From UBA1309 sp047605645 (GTDB lineage: Bacteria > Bacteroidota > Bacteroidia > Bacteroidales > Dysgonomonadaceae), in the NCBI GenBank assembly GCA_047605645.1, contig JASGFJ010000022.1, positions 1 to 64,000 of the forward strand: DNA of 64,000 nucleotides, in the 5' to 3' direction. The position numbers and the translations under genes were made by a program. Positions 1-9,016 of this stretch are shown here, one piece after another. Position 1 is the stretch's first letter, and each line of letters opens with the position of its first letter. The notes under the pieces are model-generated. The model searched no databases, was not told where the DNA came from, and worked only from the letters and a program-made list of their open reading frames with translations.

Positions 1-1008
1 TTGCACATTCGATTTGTTCTGCCGGTTATCAAAAATGGGTATACTAACAGTAAGTCCGAGAGACTGCCCAAAATTTCGGTTAAGTTGTGTTGTAAATGCA
101 GTAGACTGGTTATAGACATTGCCTGTGCCGACACTCCCCACGATGGCTATCGACGGCAGATACCCTGCTTTCGCCGATTGCCTTGTCAGTTTAGCAATGT
201 CTACTCCCATTCTGCTATTCTCTACTTCGGGCATGATGCTTAACGCTGTACGGTAAACATCCTCCTTCGCAGGAATTATTTGCATTACCTGATTTTCGTT
301 TACTTCCGGAAATTCTACCCGGAAACTATCCTGAGGTTCCAGTTCCAGCAATTGTTTTAGCTGCACAAGATAGGTGTCGTACGAATTTCGGGCACTAACC
401 AGATTATATTTTGTAGAACTATATTCAGCTTCCACCTGCGCATGGTCACTTCGGGTAATCGTTCCTGCGCTTAGAAATAGATCAGCCTGCTTCAATTCTG
501 CAGTAGAAGTTTCCAAGAGGTTTTCGTAATTCTTTATCGACTCACGATAGTACAGAAGCTGAAGATAAGCCTGCGTAATGGAAATTTCTATCGAATTCTG
601 CTGCTGTTGTGTTGTCAAATCCTGTGCCTGCTTGGTCATGCCGGCTTGTTTAATAGCTAGCTTATTTTTTCCGCCATTATACACAGTCCAACTAGCATTT
701 AATGAATAAGCTCCGGACAATGTCCCTTCATATTTATAATTGCCATTGCCATCCACTGTTTTCGAATTAGAAAACTGCTGTGTTGTACTTCCTGTCAGAC
801 TCGGAAACAGAGCAGCTCTCGACTGCAACACATCTACCTGATATCCTTGGGCCGTAGTTTGGGATTTTTGTACCTGAATGTTATGTTCACGAGCATAATC
901 AATACACTTTCTCAGCGTCCATGTTTCCTGAGCACTCAGTGACTGTATACAAAATGCAAAGCAGAACATCAAGGCAATCAGGCTGTATATTTTATTTGTT
1001 TTACGCAT
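1..1008 (-). CDS. TolC-family outer membrane protein (C-terminus outside window)
   Basis: The reverse-strand frame is open from an ATG at 1008 to the window edge, giving 336 residues of a TolC/OEP-type protein, the outer-membrane channel of tripartite efflux or type I secretion. A Sec signal peptide begins MRKTNKIYSLIALMFCFAF and ends near SLSAQ. It is followed by the typical opening ETWTLRKCIDYAREHNIQVQ and long heptad-like helices rich in Q, A and L. The 3' end is missing, so membrane-fusion and pump genes probably lie beyond the left edge. It sits 27 bases downstream of the Spy-like gene on the same strand, so the two are probably cotranscribed. It is distinct from the second TolC homologue at 24917-26398. 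The family assignment is firm; the substrate is unknown. Confidence 0.88.
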   Translation of the reverse strand, partial: MRKTNKIYSLIALMFCFAFCIQSLSAQETWTLRKCIDYAREHNIQVQKSQTTAQGYQVDVLQSRAALFPSLTGSTTQQFSNSKTVDGNGNYKYEGTLSGAYSLNASWTVYNGGKNKLAIKQAGMTKQAQDLTTQQQQNSIEISITQAYLQLLYYRESIKNYENLLETSTAELKQADLFLSAGTITRSDHAQVEAEYSSTKYNLVSARNSYDTYLVQLKQLLELEPQDSFRVEFPEVNENQVMQIIPAKEDVYRTALSIMPEVENSRMGVDIAKLTRQSAKAGYLPSIAIVGSVGTGNVYNQSTAFTTQLNRNFGQSLGLTVSIPIFDNRQNKSNVQ

Positions 1009-1035
1009 TGAGTATGTTGTGATTTTGTTTTCATC

Positions 1036-1761
1036 TTAAAAATCTCCGTTATCGTTTGCCGGTCTCTCGGGAGGAGTACCAGCTCCGTCTCTGTCTGAGC
1101 CTTCAGAATGGCCTCCTCTGTTTAAGTCGGAATGCTGAAATTGGTTAAATTTGAGTTCTCCTCTTTTCTCCGCGAAAGCCTGATATTGTTCCGTAGACAT
1201 CATCTTATGATACTTCTTATCAGCAGCAGCATGCTCCTTTGCTATCTTCTGATCAATCTCGCTTACTTTTTTCCGGTCTTTCTCTGAAAGCTTGGGCATC
1301 TGTGGTTTTTCATGAGGTGCACCGTTCATTTGCCCCCGATTCACATTCGGACGTTGTGCATTTTCTCCGTTTGCCATTGCCGGAGGAGGTGTGATGCGAC
1401 GTTCTTCCCTAACACTTTTATCTACATTAGCCGGGCGATTCCCTTGTGTCATTTGAGACTGCTCTCCCCGGTTTTCTCCTCTTGACATATAGGAAGCAAA
1501 GATTTTACGTTTTTGATTCTCCAACTTTGCCACGTTATCATATTCCTTGACTGCTACATTACCAACTTTGGTTCTCTGCTTGTCAGTCAATCCGGGAATC
1601 TCAGGAAACTTTACAATTTGAGTTTTTTCTTTTTCGAAACTATTCCCCATCATCATCGGGGGACGACCTCCACCAAAACCTCCGTCATTCATTGGCTCCT
1701 GCGCTGCAAGTCCTAAACAGCCTGTAAAGGCAATCGCGAGTATTAATATTATCTTTTTCAT
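1036..1761 (-). CDS. Spy/CpxP-like periplasmic protein with two charged helical repeats
   Basis: A 241-residue exported protein. The signal peptide MKKIILILAIAFTGCLGLAA is followed by a Met/Gly/Pro-rich stretch and two similar helical segments. The first begins PGLTDKQRTKV (about residues 55-95); the second begins PKLSEKDRKKV and ends near QYQAFAEKR (about 155-200). An LT-x-x-Q helix with a later QY-x-x-x motif resembles the Spy/CpxP/DUF4890 group of periplasmic chaperone or metal-sensing proteins. The middle is rich in N, Q, R and P and looks disordered. I chose 1761 because the longer frame (ATG at 1794) starts inside the -7 promoter element at 1792-1799. A cysteine at residue 15 (TGC) could be read as a weak lipobox. 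It leads into the TolC gene, which suggests envelope stress or efflux. The function is inferred. Confidence 0.7.
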   Translation of the reverse strand: MKKIILILAIAFTGCLGLAAQEPMNDGGFGGGRPPMMMGNSFEKEKTQIVKFPEIPGLTDKQRTKVGNVAVKEYDNVAKLENQKRKIFASYMSRGENRGEQSQMTQGNRPANVDKSVREERRITPPPAMANGENAQRPNVNRGQMNGAPHEKPQMPKLSEKDRKKVSEIDQKIAKEHAAADKKYHKMMSTEQYQAFAEKRGELKFNQFQHSDLNRGGHSEGSDRDGAGTPPERPANDNGDF

Positions 1762-1791
1762 TTTATTTTCGTTTAAAAAATTAATCTGGTT

Positions 1792-1799
1792 CAAAGGTA
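1792..1799 (-). promoter_or_regulatory. Bacteroidota -7 promoter element for the Spy-like/TolC operon
   Basis: The minus strand reads TACCTTTG, matching the Bacteroidota -7 consensus TAnnTTTG. Transcription would start near 1785, about 24 bases before the chosen ATG at 1761. A clear -33 TTTG is not obvious. Confidence 0.5.
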
Positions 1800-2188
1800 G
1801 GATTGCAGCAAAAGAGTTCCAATCAGAATCGACAGAAGAGCAGTTTCTATCGACAGATTGCCACTTTTTCTCTTATTGCACTTCGAGATATTGAAAAAGA
1901 TAGAGTAAAACGACCTATTTTTCGAAAAGAGGTATGTCTTACATCTTTATCGGGATCTATTGAGGTAGAGAATCGCTTGATTAGAGCATTCAAATCTAAA
2001 CAATGAAATAACGGATATACACAACGAAGGGCATTTCATTAGTGAGTTATATAAATAAGAAAAACTTCTTTTAAAAAGGATAAAGAATAGCCTCTACGAT
2101 CAGCATTGCTCTTAGTCCGAAAAAAGGAATTACAGCCAAAGGAAGAAAGAGAAGAGCTATCAGAAAGGAAGAAATCTCGGGTTCTCTT
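1800..2188. other. intergenic region, no gene recognised
   Basis: About 390 bases between two divergent promoters. A 67-codon frame at 1803-2006 (plus) has no ribosome-binding site or recognisable product. I see no repeats, hairpins with T-runs or RNA genes. Confidence 0.4.
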
Positions 2189-2220
2189 TTTGGGTCTTTG
2201 CATTCAAAAAAGTATCTTTG
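2189..2220 (+). promoter_or_regulatory. promoter of the DUF1599-doxX-tpiA run
   Basis: TTTG at 2189-2192 and TATCTTTG at 2213-2220 are separated by 20 bases, a near-ideal Bacteroidota sigma-ABfr promoter (-33 TTTG, -7 TAnnTTTG). The start would be near 2227, about 48 bases before the ATG at 2275. Confidence 0.65.
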
Positions 2221-2274
2221 CAGAGCAGTTATATACAGCATTATCAACTTGAATGCTAAAATAGATTATCATAT

Positions 2275-2823
2275 ATGCCAAACACCTATCAACAATTTGA
2301 AACCGTCATCGGGATTTGCCGCTCTCTCTTTGAAAAAAAACTTATCGACTATGGTGCGTCCTGGCGCATACTACGACCAGCATCCGTCACTGATCAGATA
2401 CTTATCAAAGCAAAGCGTATCCGCAGCCTGCAGGAAAAAAAAGTAAGCAAAGTCGGAGAAGGTATCGAACCTGAGTTTATAGGAATCGTTAATTACGGGA
2501 TTGTAGCTCTCATCCAATTAGAGAAAGGATATTCCGACACAGTGGATATGAATGCAGATGAAGTGATGGCACTTTATGATAGAAACATGCAGGAAACAAA
2601 AGAACTGATGTTTGCCAAAAACCACGATTATGACGAAGCCTGGCGATTGATGCGAATCGAGTCCTACACCGATTTGATCCTCACCAAAATATTCCGGGTA
2701 AAACAAATTGAAGGGCACGAGGGACAAACATTGGTATCAGAAGGCATTGATGCAAACTTTCGTGACATGATTAATTATTCGCTGTTTGCTTTAATCAAAC
2801 TACATTTCAAGGACGAAGAATAA
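2275..2823 (+). CDS. DUF1599 protein (tandem nucleotide-modification-associated domains)
   Basis: 182 residues with no signal peptide. The protein is an internal duplication. Residues about 5-83 and 97-178 align, each with a Y-x-x-(S/A)WR-x-x-R segment (YGASWRILR; YDEAWRLMR), then a T-D-x-I-L-x-K helix, a (S/E)EGI or GEGIE turn and an NY-x-x-(V/F)ALI helix. This matches DUF1599 (nucleotide modification associated domain 1), a cytosolic all-alpha family of unproved activity. Length and two-domain form are usual for Bacteroidales. It is the first gene of a probable operon: the DoxX gene starts 16 bases after its stop. The linked tpiA and folE hint at a housekeeping or nucleotide role, but that is inference only. 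Confidence 0.85.
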   Translation: MPNTYQQFETVIGICRSLFEKKLIDYGASWRILRPASVTDQILIKAKRIRSLQEKKVSKVGEGIEPEFIGIVNYGIVALIQLEKGYSDTVDMNADEVMALYDRNMQETKELMFAKNHDYDEAWRLMRIESYTDLILTKIFRVKQIEGHEGQTLVSEGIDANFRDMINYSLFALIKLHFKDEE

Positions 2824-2838
2824 TGAGCGTTTAGTAAG

Positions 2839-4191
2839 ATGAAAAAGAACAAAAAAGACATCCTCATCAAAACATCCGTAGAATTATCCCGAATAATCCT
2901 GGGAGTAACATTCATCTTCTCCGGTTTTTTGAAGTCTGTTGATCCGCTTGGTACAGCTTATAAAATTCAGGATTATCTGACAGCCATGCATCTCTCCTGG
3001 TTGCACCTCACAGCACTACCAGCTTCCTTTGTTCTTTGCTCTCTGGAATTTTTATTAGGCGTATGGATGTTGTTTGGTATTTATCGCCGGATAGTTACTA
3101 AACTTTTGCTTATTGTGATGGTATTCATGACAGCGCTGACCCTCTATCTTGCTCTGGCTAATCCTGTTCAGGACTGCGGATGCTTTGGGGATGCATTCAC
3201 CATCACCAATTGGCAAACTTTTTATAAAAACATTGTGCTGCTTGTCTGTGCGGTCATTGTCTTCATTTGGCATTTCCGTGTTCAACCTCTCTATTCACGC
3301 CATACCTACTGGCTTGCAGCTCTGTTTTCGGTAGGCTTTATCATTTGTTTCAACATTTACAATTATATATTTCTCCCCGTATTTGATTTTCGTCCCTATA
3401 AAGAAGGAGTTGATTTAAAAAAACAAGTGGCTCAGAAATCAAAAGGAGACGTTTATGAAAACACATTCGTATACGAAAAAGACGGAGTAAAACAGACATT
3501 TACTGAGCAGAACTACCCTTGGAAAGATCCGAGCTGGAAGTTTGTAGAAATGAAACAAAAGCTAATCAAGGAAGGAGAAAAATCGGGGGTAGAAGATTTT
3601 GCAGTCAATCAGTTCACATTAAGCCCTGATAAAAAGAAAATTATCGGTGAGAACGATATAACACACGATATTTTGAACGACTCCACTTACACATTTTTAA
3701 TGATTGCTTATTCACTCAACAATATGTCTGAATCACATTTGGGTGAATTTGAGGATTTATCATACTATGCACAAGAACACGGATATAAGTTTTACTGCCT
3801 GACGGCGTCCCCGGCAGAAGACATACTTAGATATATAGATAATTCGGGAGTAAATTATTCCTTTTGTTCTACCGACGAAAGAGTACTGAAAACAATGATT
3901 CGCTCGAACCCCGGACTTATATTGATGAAAAACGGACAAATCATTCGCAAATGGTCGGACATCAGTGTTCCTTCGGAGAAAGTCCTAAATGCCCCACTGG
4001 AGAAACTTTCTTTTGTAAAAGTTATAGACAGAAATGAGAAGAATAAAGATAAAATGCTGATTTTATGTATTATCTTTGTATCGCCTCTGGTGGTATTGCA
4101 AATGCTTGATCTGGTAGTCTATAAACGTCCTGTTCGAAAGAGACTTAAAATCAAAGCAGTCGAAGAGGAAACACTCAAAAAAGAACAATAA
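2839..4191 (+). CDS. DoxX/MauE-type membrane protein with C-terminal thioredoxin-like domain (BT_3928 family)
   Basis: 450 residues. The N-terminal part (about 12-150) has four hydrophobic helices of the DoxX/MauE fold, including the cysteine motif DCGCFGD that marks the MauE-like redox branch. A fifth helix (about 155-178) precedes a soluble domain (about 195-395) that looks thioredoxin-like in helix/strand pattern but has no CxxC. A last membrane helix lies near 408-430, before a basic, Lys/Glu-rich tail. Bacteroides homologues sit in the same place between DUF1599 and tpiA. It probably handles thiol redox chemistry at the inner membrane. The domain assignment is good; the role is inferred. 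Confidence 0.85.
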   Translation: MKKNKKDILIKTSVELSRIILGVTFIFSGFLKSVDPLGTAYKIQDYLTAMHLSWLHLTALPASFVLCSLEFLLGVWMLFGIYRRIVTKLLLIVMVFMTALTLYLALANPVQDCGCFGDAFTITNWQTFYKNIVLLVCAVIVFIWHFRVQPLYSRHTYWLAALFSVGFIICFNIYNYIFLPVFDFRPYKEGVDLKKQVAQKSKGDVYENTFVYEKDGVKQTFTEQNYPWKDPSWKFVEMKQKLIKEGEKSGVEDFAVNQFTLSPDKKKIIGENDITHDILNDSTYTFLMIAYSLNNMSESHLGEFEDLSYYAQEHGYKFYCLTASPAEDILRYIDNSGVNYSFCSTDERVLKTMIRSNPGLILMKNGQIIRKWSDISVPSEKVLNAPLEKLSFVKVIDRNEKNKDKMLILCIIFVSPLVVLQMLDLVVYKRPVRKRLKIKAVEEETLKKEQ

Positions 4192-4233
4192 TTTTTTTTT
4201 AACCAAATAAATAGTATTAAGTTTTTTATTCTT

Positions 4234-4989
4234 ATGAGGAAAAATATTGTAGCAGGAAACTGGAAAATGAATAAATCCTTCCAAGAAGGAATCGCGTTGG
4301 CAAAAGATTTAAATGCAGCTCTTGCCGGAAAAACGTTAAACTGCGATGTAATTATCGGAACTCCGTTTATCCATTTGGCTGCAGCTGTTCAGACAGTAGA
4401 TGCTTCTAAGATCGCTGTTGCTGCTCAAAACTGTGCCGATAAAGCTTCCGGAGCATACACCGGAGAAGTTTCAGCCGCACAAGTAGCATCGGTTGGAGCG
4501 GAATATGTAATTCTTGGACACTCTGAACGCCGTGCATATTACGGAGAAACAGATGCCACTTTGAAAGAAAAAGTATTATTGGCTCTTGCAAACGGCTTGA
4601 AACCAATTTTCTGCATCGGCGAAGTTCTTGAAGAAAGAGAAGCAGGAAAACAAAACGAAGTGGTAAAAACTCAGGTTGAAAACGCATTGTTTAACCTTTC
4701 TGCTGAAGATTTCTCTAAAATTGTTTTGGCTTATGAACCAGTATGGGCTATCGGAACAGGTAAAACCGCAACACCGGATCAGGCTCAGGAAATTCATGCT
4801 TACATCCGTAGCCTTGTAGAAGGAAAATACGGAAAAGAAGTGGCCGAAAACACAACTATTCTTTACGGAGGTAGCGCAAATGCAGGAAACGCGAAAGAAT
4901 TATTTTCTAAAACTGATGTTGACGGAGGACTAATCGGAGGAGCTTCCTTAGATGTTGAAAAATTCCTGCCGATCATCGAAGCTTTCTAA
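4234..4989 (+). CDS. tpiA: triosephosphate isomerase
   Basis: 251 residues, the normal length. It interconverts dihydroxyacetone phosphate and glyceraldehyde 3-phosphate in glycolysis/gluconeogenesis, in the cytoplasm. All catalytic landmarks are present: Lys11 in GNWKMNKS, His96 in LGHSERR, and Glu168 in AYEPVWAIGTG followed by the flexible loop. The phosphate-binding GG and GGASL segments lie near the C-terminus. The gene starts 42 bases after the DoxX gene and is probably cotranscribed with it. Confidence 0.98.
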   Translation: MRKNIVAGNWKMNKSFQEGIALAKDLNAALAGKTLNCDVIIGTPFIHLAAAVQTVDASKIAVAAQNCADKASGAYTGEVSAAQVASVGAEYVILGHSERRAYYGETDATLKEKVLLALANGLKPIFCIGEVLEEREAGKQNEVVKTQVENALFNLSAEDFSKIVLAYEPVWAIGTGKTATPDQAQEIHAYIRSLVEGKYGKEVAENTTILYGGSANAGNAKELFSKTDVDGGLIGGASLDVEKFLPIIEAF

Positions 4990-5043
4990 TAAAAGCACTA
5001 TTCTTGCGATTTTTCAAACAAAATCCCAAATAAAATTCAGACA

Positions 5044-5081
5044 CATCCGGGTGAAGCTTTAATCAAGCCTTTAACCGGATG
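5044..5081. repeat. imperfect inverted repeat between tpiA and the SPOR gene
   Basis: CATCCGG (5044-5050) and CCGGATG (5075-5081) form a 7-bp stem over a 24-base loop that itself contains a short AGCTT/AAGC pairing. No T-run follows on either strand, so it looks like an mRNA structure or processing site rather than a classic terminator. Confidence 0.35.
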
Positions 5082-5124
5082 GTCTGATATATAAAGCATT
5101 CTCTATTTTCTATAAATTTACCTC

Positions 5125-5652
5125 ATGAAGTTTCATTTTCACCTGACAATTCTGTGTCTGATTTGTTCTGTATCAGGATATGCACAACTAAAAAGTGCAT
5201 TTGTTAATGAATTAAATACAACAAAAGCAGGACAAGGCAATGTCAAAGTGTATATTGATGAGAACATCAAAAGCACAAACACAGCTAAAGCATCTTTAGC
5301 CGGGTCAAACGCTGCGGGTGTCCATTTACATGCAAATGATTCCCTTGCCAGCCCAAAGATTACCTCTGGGAATATTATTAAAAGACCAGGATTCAAAATT
5401 CAAGTCTTTGCGGGTAACAATCCGCGTAAATCCAAAGAAGAGGCCTATTCAAAGCAAAGCCAGCTAAGAAATTATTTTCCGGAAGTAGCCACTGTGGTGA
5501 AATTTGAGTCTCCATTCTGGCGTTTAAGAGCCGGAAACTACAAAACATACGCCGAAGCAGCTCATGCGATGGCCGAAATGAAAAAAGCTTTTCCCTCCTT
5601 TGGAAGAGAGATGTATATTGTGCGTGATCAAATTTCTATTGTTGCAGAATAA
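5125..5652 (+). CDS. exported SPOR-domain protein
   Basis: 175 residues. The signal peptide MKFHFHLTILCLICSVSGYA is followed by a low-complexity, A/N/S-rich linker and a C-terminal SPOR domain (about 90-172). The domain has the opening FKIQVFAG and the late WRLRAGNYKTYAEA segment typical of the fold. SPOR domains bind glycan strands of septal peptidoglycan stripped of stem peptides, so the protein probably acts in the periplasm at division sites. Homologues commonly lie between tpiA and folE in Bacteroidales. folE begins 37 bases downstream. Confidence 0.9.
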   Translation: MKFHFHLTILCLICSVSGYAQLKSAFVNELNTTKAGQGNVKVYIDENIKSTNTAKASLAGSNAAGVHLHANDSLASPKITSGNIIKRPGFKIQVFAGNNPRKSKEEAYSKQSQLRNYFPEVATVVKFESPFWRLRAGNYKTYAEAAHAMAEMKKAFPSFGREMYIVRDQISIVAE

Positions 5653-5688
5653 TTGGTCTTCATTTGCTATAAAAATAAGAAAGTCAAT

Positions 5689-6264
5689 ATGACTAATCCA
5701 TCACACGAAAATACAACAGAGCTTTTAGCTCAACATTATAAAGAAGTTATCAACTTACTGGGAGAAGATCCGCAAAGAGAAGGCTTGCTTCTCACCCCCG
5801 AAAGAGTGGCCAAAGCCATGCAGTTTTTAACGAAGGGATATCAGGAGAATCCAAAAGAGATTCTTGAGAAAGCGCTATTCAAAGAGGATTATCGCCAGAT
5901 GGTAATTGTCAAAGACATTGATTTTTATTCGCTTTGCGAACATCACATGTTGCCCTTTTGGGGAAAGGCACATGTGGCATATATTCCCAACGGATACATT
6001 ACCGGACTAAGCAAAATCCCTCGTGTTGTGGACGTTTTTGCACGCCGTCTGCAAGTACAGGAACGGCTCACTACACAAATCAAAGAGTGCATACAATCGA
6101 CCCTGAATCCATTGGGTGTAATGGTTGTAATTGAAGCACAACACATGTGTATGCAGATGAGAGGTGTTGAGAAACAAAATTCAGTTACGACAACCTCCGA
6201 TTTTACCGGAATTTTCAATACAGCAAAGACAAGGGAAGAATTTATCAATTTGATAAAAAAATAA
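5689..6264 (+). CDS. folE: GTP cyclohydrolase I
   Basis: 191 residues. It converts GTP to 7,8-dihydroneopterin triphosphate, the first step of tetrahydrofolate synthesis. The zinc ligands are visible in FYSLCEHHMLPF (Cys, His) and QHMCMQMRG (Cys). The GYITGLSKIPRVVDVFARR segment and the C-terminal SVTTTSDFTGIF are family signatures. A longer frame exists from a TTG at 5653, directly after the SPOR stop codon. I chose the ATG at 5689 because the family begins with this kind of short tail before LAQHYKEVINLLGEDP. Probably in the tpiA-SPOR operon. Confidence 0.97.
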   Translation: MTNPSHENTTELLAQHYKEVINLLGEDPQREGLLLTPERVAKAMQFLTKGYQENPKEILEKALFKEDYRQMVIVKDIDFYSLCEHHMLPFWGKAHVAYIPNGYITGLSKIPRVVDVFARRLQVQERLTTQIKECIQSTLNPLGVMVVIEAQHMCMQMRGVEKQNSVTTTSDFTGIFNTAKTREEFINLIKK

Positions 6265-6311
6265 TAATATCCGTTCTTCTTCATTCACTAATTAAAAACA
6301 AACTTGCACAC

Positions 6312-7178
6312 ATGAAGAAAAGAGAACAGACACCTACAACAAAAGATCCTATCACTCATCAGGTAGGATTTGTGCTGAGTGGTGGTGGCTCGAAGGGTTT
6401 TGCGCAACTTGGAGTAATCCAGGCACTTCGTGAGCGGGGATTGACACCGGACTATATTTCCGGGACAAGCGCAGGAGCTTTTGCAGGCGTGATGCTCGCC
6501 GACGGCTATACACCTCAGGAAATTATATCCTTTTTCGACAATCGCTCGTTTAAGGAATTCGGAAAACTGATGATTCCACGCTCAGGACTATTTTCCAGCT
6601 ACCCATTCTACCGTTTTTTACATCATCATCTGAGAGCAAAAACATTTAATGAACTCCAGATACCATTGAGCGTCACGGCGACCAATCTGGAAAAGGGAAA
6701 GGCCATACAGTTTACCGAAGGGCTGCTCATTCCTCCGGTAGTTGCATCCTGCTCTGTTCCAATTGTTTTTAAACCGGTAAAAATTGGAGGAGAACATTAT
6801 GTCGATGGCGGATTATTCAAAAATTTCCCCGTCACTCCAGTACGAAAACATTGCCGGTTTGTAGTAGGAATCAACGTATCCCCTTTGGTGAATCGTCCCT
6901 ATAAAGACAATATCTGGAGTATTGCCGAACAATCTTTTCATTATATGTTTGTTTCAAACACACTGGCAGATAAAAGAGCCTGCGATCTGCTGATAGAAAC
7001 GACTCCGCAACACGACAAGGGCTATCCTACTTTCGACTTAACTCACACCCGGGAGATTTTCAACGCAGGATATGAGTCCGCACAACTTTTTCTCGAAAAA
7101 AACCAGAACTCTTTAGAGAACATTATTGCCTGGCAAACGTATTATAAGAAGAAAGATGCAGAAAAAAACACCGAGTAA
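6312..7178 (+). CDS. patatin-like phospholipase (RssA/YchK type)
   Basis: 288 residues, cytosolic, with no signal peptide. The patatin serine/aspartate dyad and oxyanion hole are complete: GGGSKGFAQLG (oxyanion loop, about 24-34), nucleophile Ser53 in GTSAGA, and Asp165 in YVDGGLFKNFPV. These enzymes hydrolyse acyl esters of phospholipids. The short single-domain form without a POTRA/beta-barrel tail resembles RssA rather than the PlpD type. The gene lies 47 bases after folE on the same strand. The in vivo substrate is unknown. Confidence 0.92.
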   Translation: MKKREQTPTTKDPITHQVGFVLSGGGSKGFAQLGVIQALRERGLTPDYISGTSAGAFAGVMLADGYTPQEIISFFDNRSFKEFGKLMIPRSGLFSSYPFYRFLHHHLRAKTFNELQIPLSVTATNLEKGKAIQFTEGLLIPPVVASCSVPIVFKPVKIGGEHYVDGGLFKNFPVTPVRKHCRFVVGINVSPLVNRPYKDNIWSIAEQSFHYMFVSNTLADKRACDLLIETTPQHDKGYPTFDLTHTREIFNAGYESAQLFLEKNQNSLENIIAWQTYYKKKDAEKNTE

Positions 7179-7226
7179 CATTTTTCGGTTGTCAAATAAA
7201 TTCCTCATCCATAAACACGTTCAAAA

Positions 7227-8915
7227 ATGAAACAAAAATTCTTTATCTATCAGGTCCTTCCCCGCCTGTTCGGAAACAACAATCCGACAAGAAAAGAAAA
7301 TGGGACAAAAGAAGAAAATGGCTGCGGCAAGTTCTCCTCTTTTACACTGAAAGCCCTCCGTGAAATAAAGGCAATGGGATTTTCTCATATATGGTACACC
7401 GGCGTAATCGAACATGCGACAAAGACAAACTACTCGAAATATAAAATTCGTGCCGACAATCCGAATGTAGTAAAAGGAAATGCCGGTTCGCCATACGCCA
7501 TCAAAGATTATTACGACGTAGATCCGGATTTGGCAGACAACCCCAATAAACGCATGCGGGAATTCGAAGATCTTATCAAACGAACCCATGAAGCCGGATT
7601 GAAAGCCATAATAGACTTTGTTCCCAATCATGTTGCCAGAGAATATTATTCGGATGCAAAACCCCGCAAAGTCTCAGACCTGGGAGAAAAAGACGATAAG
7701 AGTCAGGCTTTTTCTCCGGACAATAATTTCTACTATATTCCCGGTCAGGATCTACATCTTGAATTTGAACAAACAGCAGAGAATATCTACACCGAATCTC
7801 CCGCAAAAGTAACAGGCAACGACTGTTTTCACAGCCATCCGAACATAAACGATTGGTACGAGACGGTGAAACTAAATTATGGCGAAGATTACCAGGATGG
7901 AAAAGCCAAATATTTCACCCCGATACCCGATACCTGGATTAAAATGAGAGATATTCTGCTCTTCTGGGAGTCGAAAGGAGTGGATGGCTTTCGCTGCGAC
8001 ATGGCCGAGATGGTACCTGTCGAATTCTGGAGCTGGGTTATACAACGAATTAAAGAGAAAAACGACCAAATAATATTCATCGCAGAGGTATACAACCCTC
8101 ATGAATACGATAACTATATTTTTACCGGTAGATTCGACTACCTTTACGACAAAGTTGGACTTTACGAGACATTTCGCCAAGTCATCACAGAAAAACAACC
8201 GACATCAGAAATCACGTTCAGCTGGCAACGCCTCAGAAACTTACAACCCAACATGCTTAATTTTCTTGAGAACCATGACGAACAGCGAATTGCGTCAGAT
8301 TTTTTTGCAGGTGAAGCCCGGAAAGGAATTCCGGGAATGCTGGTATCTGCATCTCTAAATACCAATCCCGTAATGATATATTTCGGACAAGAACTTGGCG
8401 AGAGAGGAATGGACCAAGAGGGTTTCAGCGGAAGAGACGGAAGAACGTCTATTTTTGATTATTGGCAACTTGAATCGATCGAAAACTGGAGAAATGACGA
8501 TAAATTCGACGGTGAAAAATTAAATACCCAGCAACGCCTGATTCAGGAATTCTATGTAAAACTAATAGGAATATGTAATAACGAACAGGTTATCAAAGAA
8601 GGTACATTTTACGATCTGATGTACGCCAATTATGACAATTATGCCTTTGATTCGACCAAGCAATATGCCTTCATCCGCGCCAAAGAAAAAGAGGTTCTGC
8701 TTATTGTTGCCAACTTTGCAGGCTATACAACAGACATCAAAGTCCTTATTCCACAAGAAGCTTTGGATTTCATCCAAATAGATCCGCAAAAGATTATTTA
8801 CTGCAAAGAGTTATTGTCTGATAAAGAAATAGAGCTCCGGGACTTTTCAGAGAAACTTATCTGCATCAATCTACCTGCATATTCGGGTAAAATCATCAAA
8901 TTTGTAACAAATTAA
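7227..8915 (+). CDS. alpha-amylase family glycoside hydrolase (GH13), cytoplasmic
   Basis: 562 residues with no signal peptide. The four GH13 conserved regions are present: region I DFVPNH (residues 130-135), region II GFRCDMAEM with nucleophile Asp258, region III IAEVYNP with acid/base Glu287, and region IV FLENHDE with the transition-state stabiliser Asp351. A C-terminal beta-sandwich follows (about 460-562). It should cleave alpha-1,4 bonds of maltodextrin or glycogen inside the cell. That fits the glycogen phosphorylase and GT3 synthase 4-8 kb away. It lies 48 bases after the patatin gene. The exact specificity (amylase, maltogenic or transferase) cannot be read from the sequence. Confidence 0.92.
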   Translation: MKQKFFIYQVLPRLFGNNNPTRKENGTKEENGCGKFSSFTLKALREIKAMGFSHIWYTGVIEHATKTNYSKYKIRADNPNVVKGNAGSPYAIKDYYDVDPDLADNPNKRMREFEDLIKRTHEAGLKAIIDFVPNHVAREYYSDAKPRKVSDLGEKDDKSQAFSPDNNFYYIPGQDLHLEFEQTAENIYTESPAKVTGNDCFHSHPNINDWYETVKLNYGEDYQDGKAKYFTPIPDTWIKMRDILLFWESKGVDGFRCDMAEMVPVEFWSWVIQRIKEKNDQIIFIAEVYNPHEYDNYIFTGRFDYLYDKVGLYETFRQVITEKQPTSEITFSWQRLRNLQPNMLNFLENHDEQRIASDFFAGEARKGIPGMLVSASLNTNPVMIYFGQELGERGMDQEGFSGRDGRTSIFDYWQLESIENWRNDDKFDGEKLNTQQRLIQEFYVKLIGICNNEQVIKEGTFYDLMYANYDNYAFDSTKQYAFIRAKEKEVLLIVANFAGYTTDIKVLIPQEALDFIQIDPQKIIYCKELLSDKEIELRDFSEKLICINLPAYSGKIIKFVTN

Positions 8916-8938
8916 TTCTGAGACAAGAATTGTTTTTA

Positions 8939-8946
8939 TAATTTTG
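8939..8946 (+). promoter_or_regulatory. -7 promoter element of prs
   Basis: TAATTTTG matches TAnnTTTG and lies in the 101-base gap before prs. The start would be near 8953, leaving a leader of about 64 bases. No convincing -33 TTTG at the right spacing. Confidence 0.45.
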
Positions 8947-9016
8947 CGCAACAAATCTATACATCTTTTTAAGAAGCTCTGATTGCATTCAGAGAAAACA
9001 ATGATTCAAAACAACA

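Noticed and set aside
1803..2006. 67-codon plus-strand frame in the gap before DUF1599
   Set aside because: No ribosome-binding site, no recognisable product, basic and low in hydrophobic residues; it overlaps the divergent promoter.
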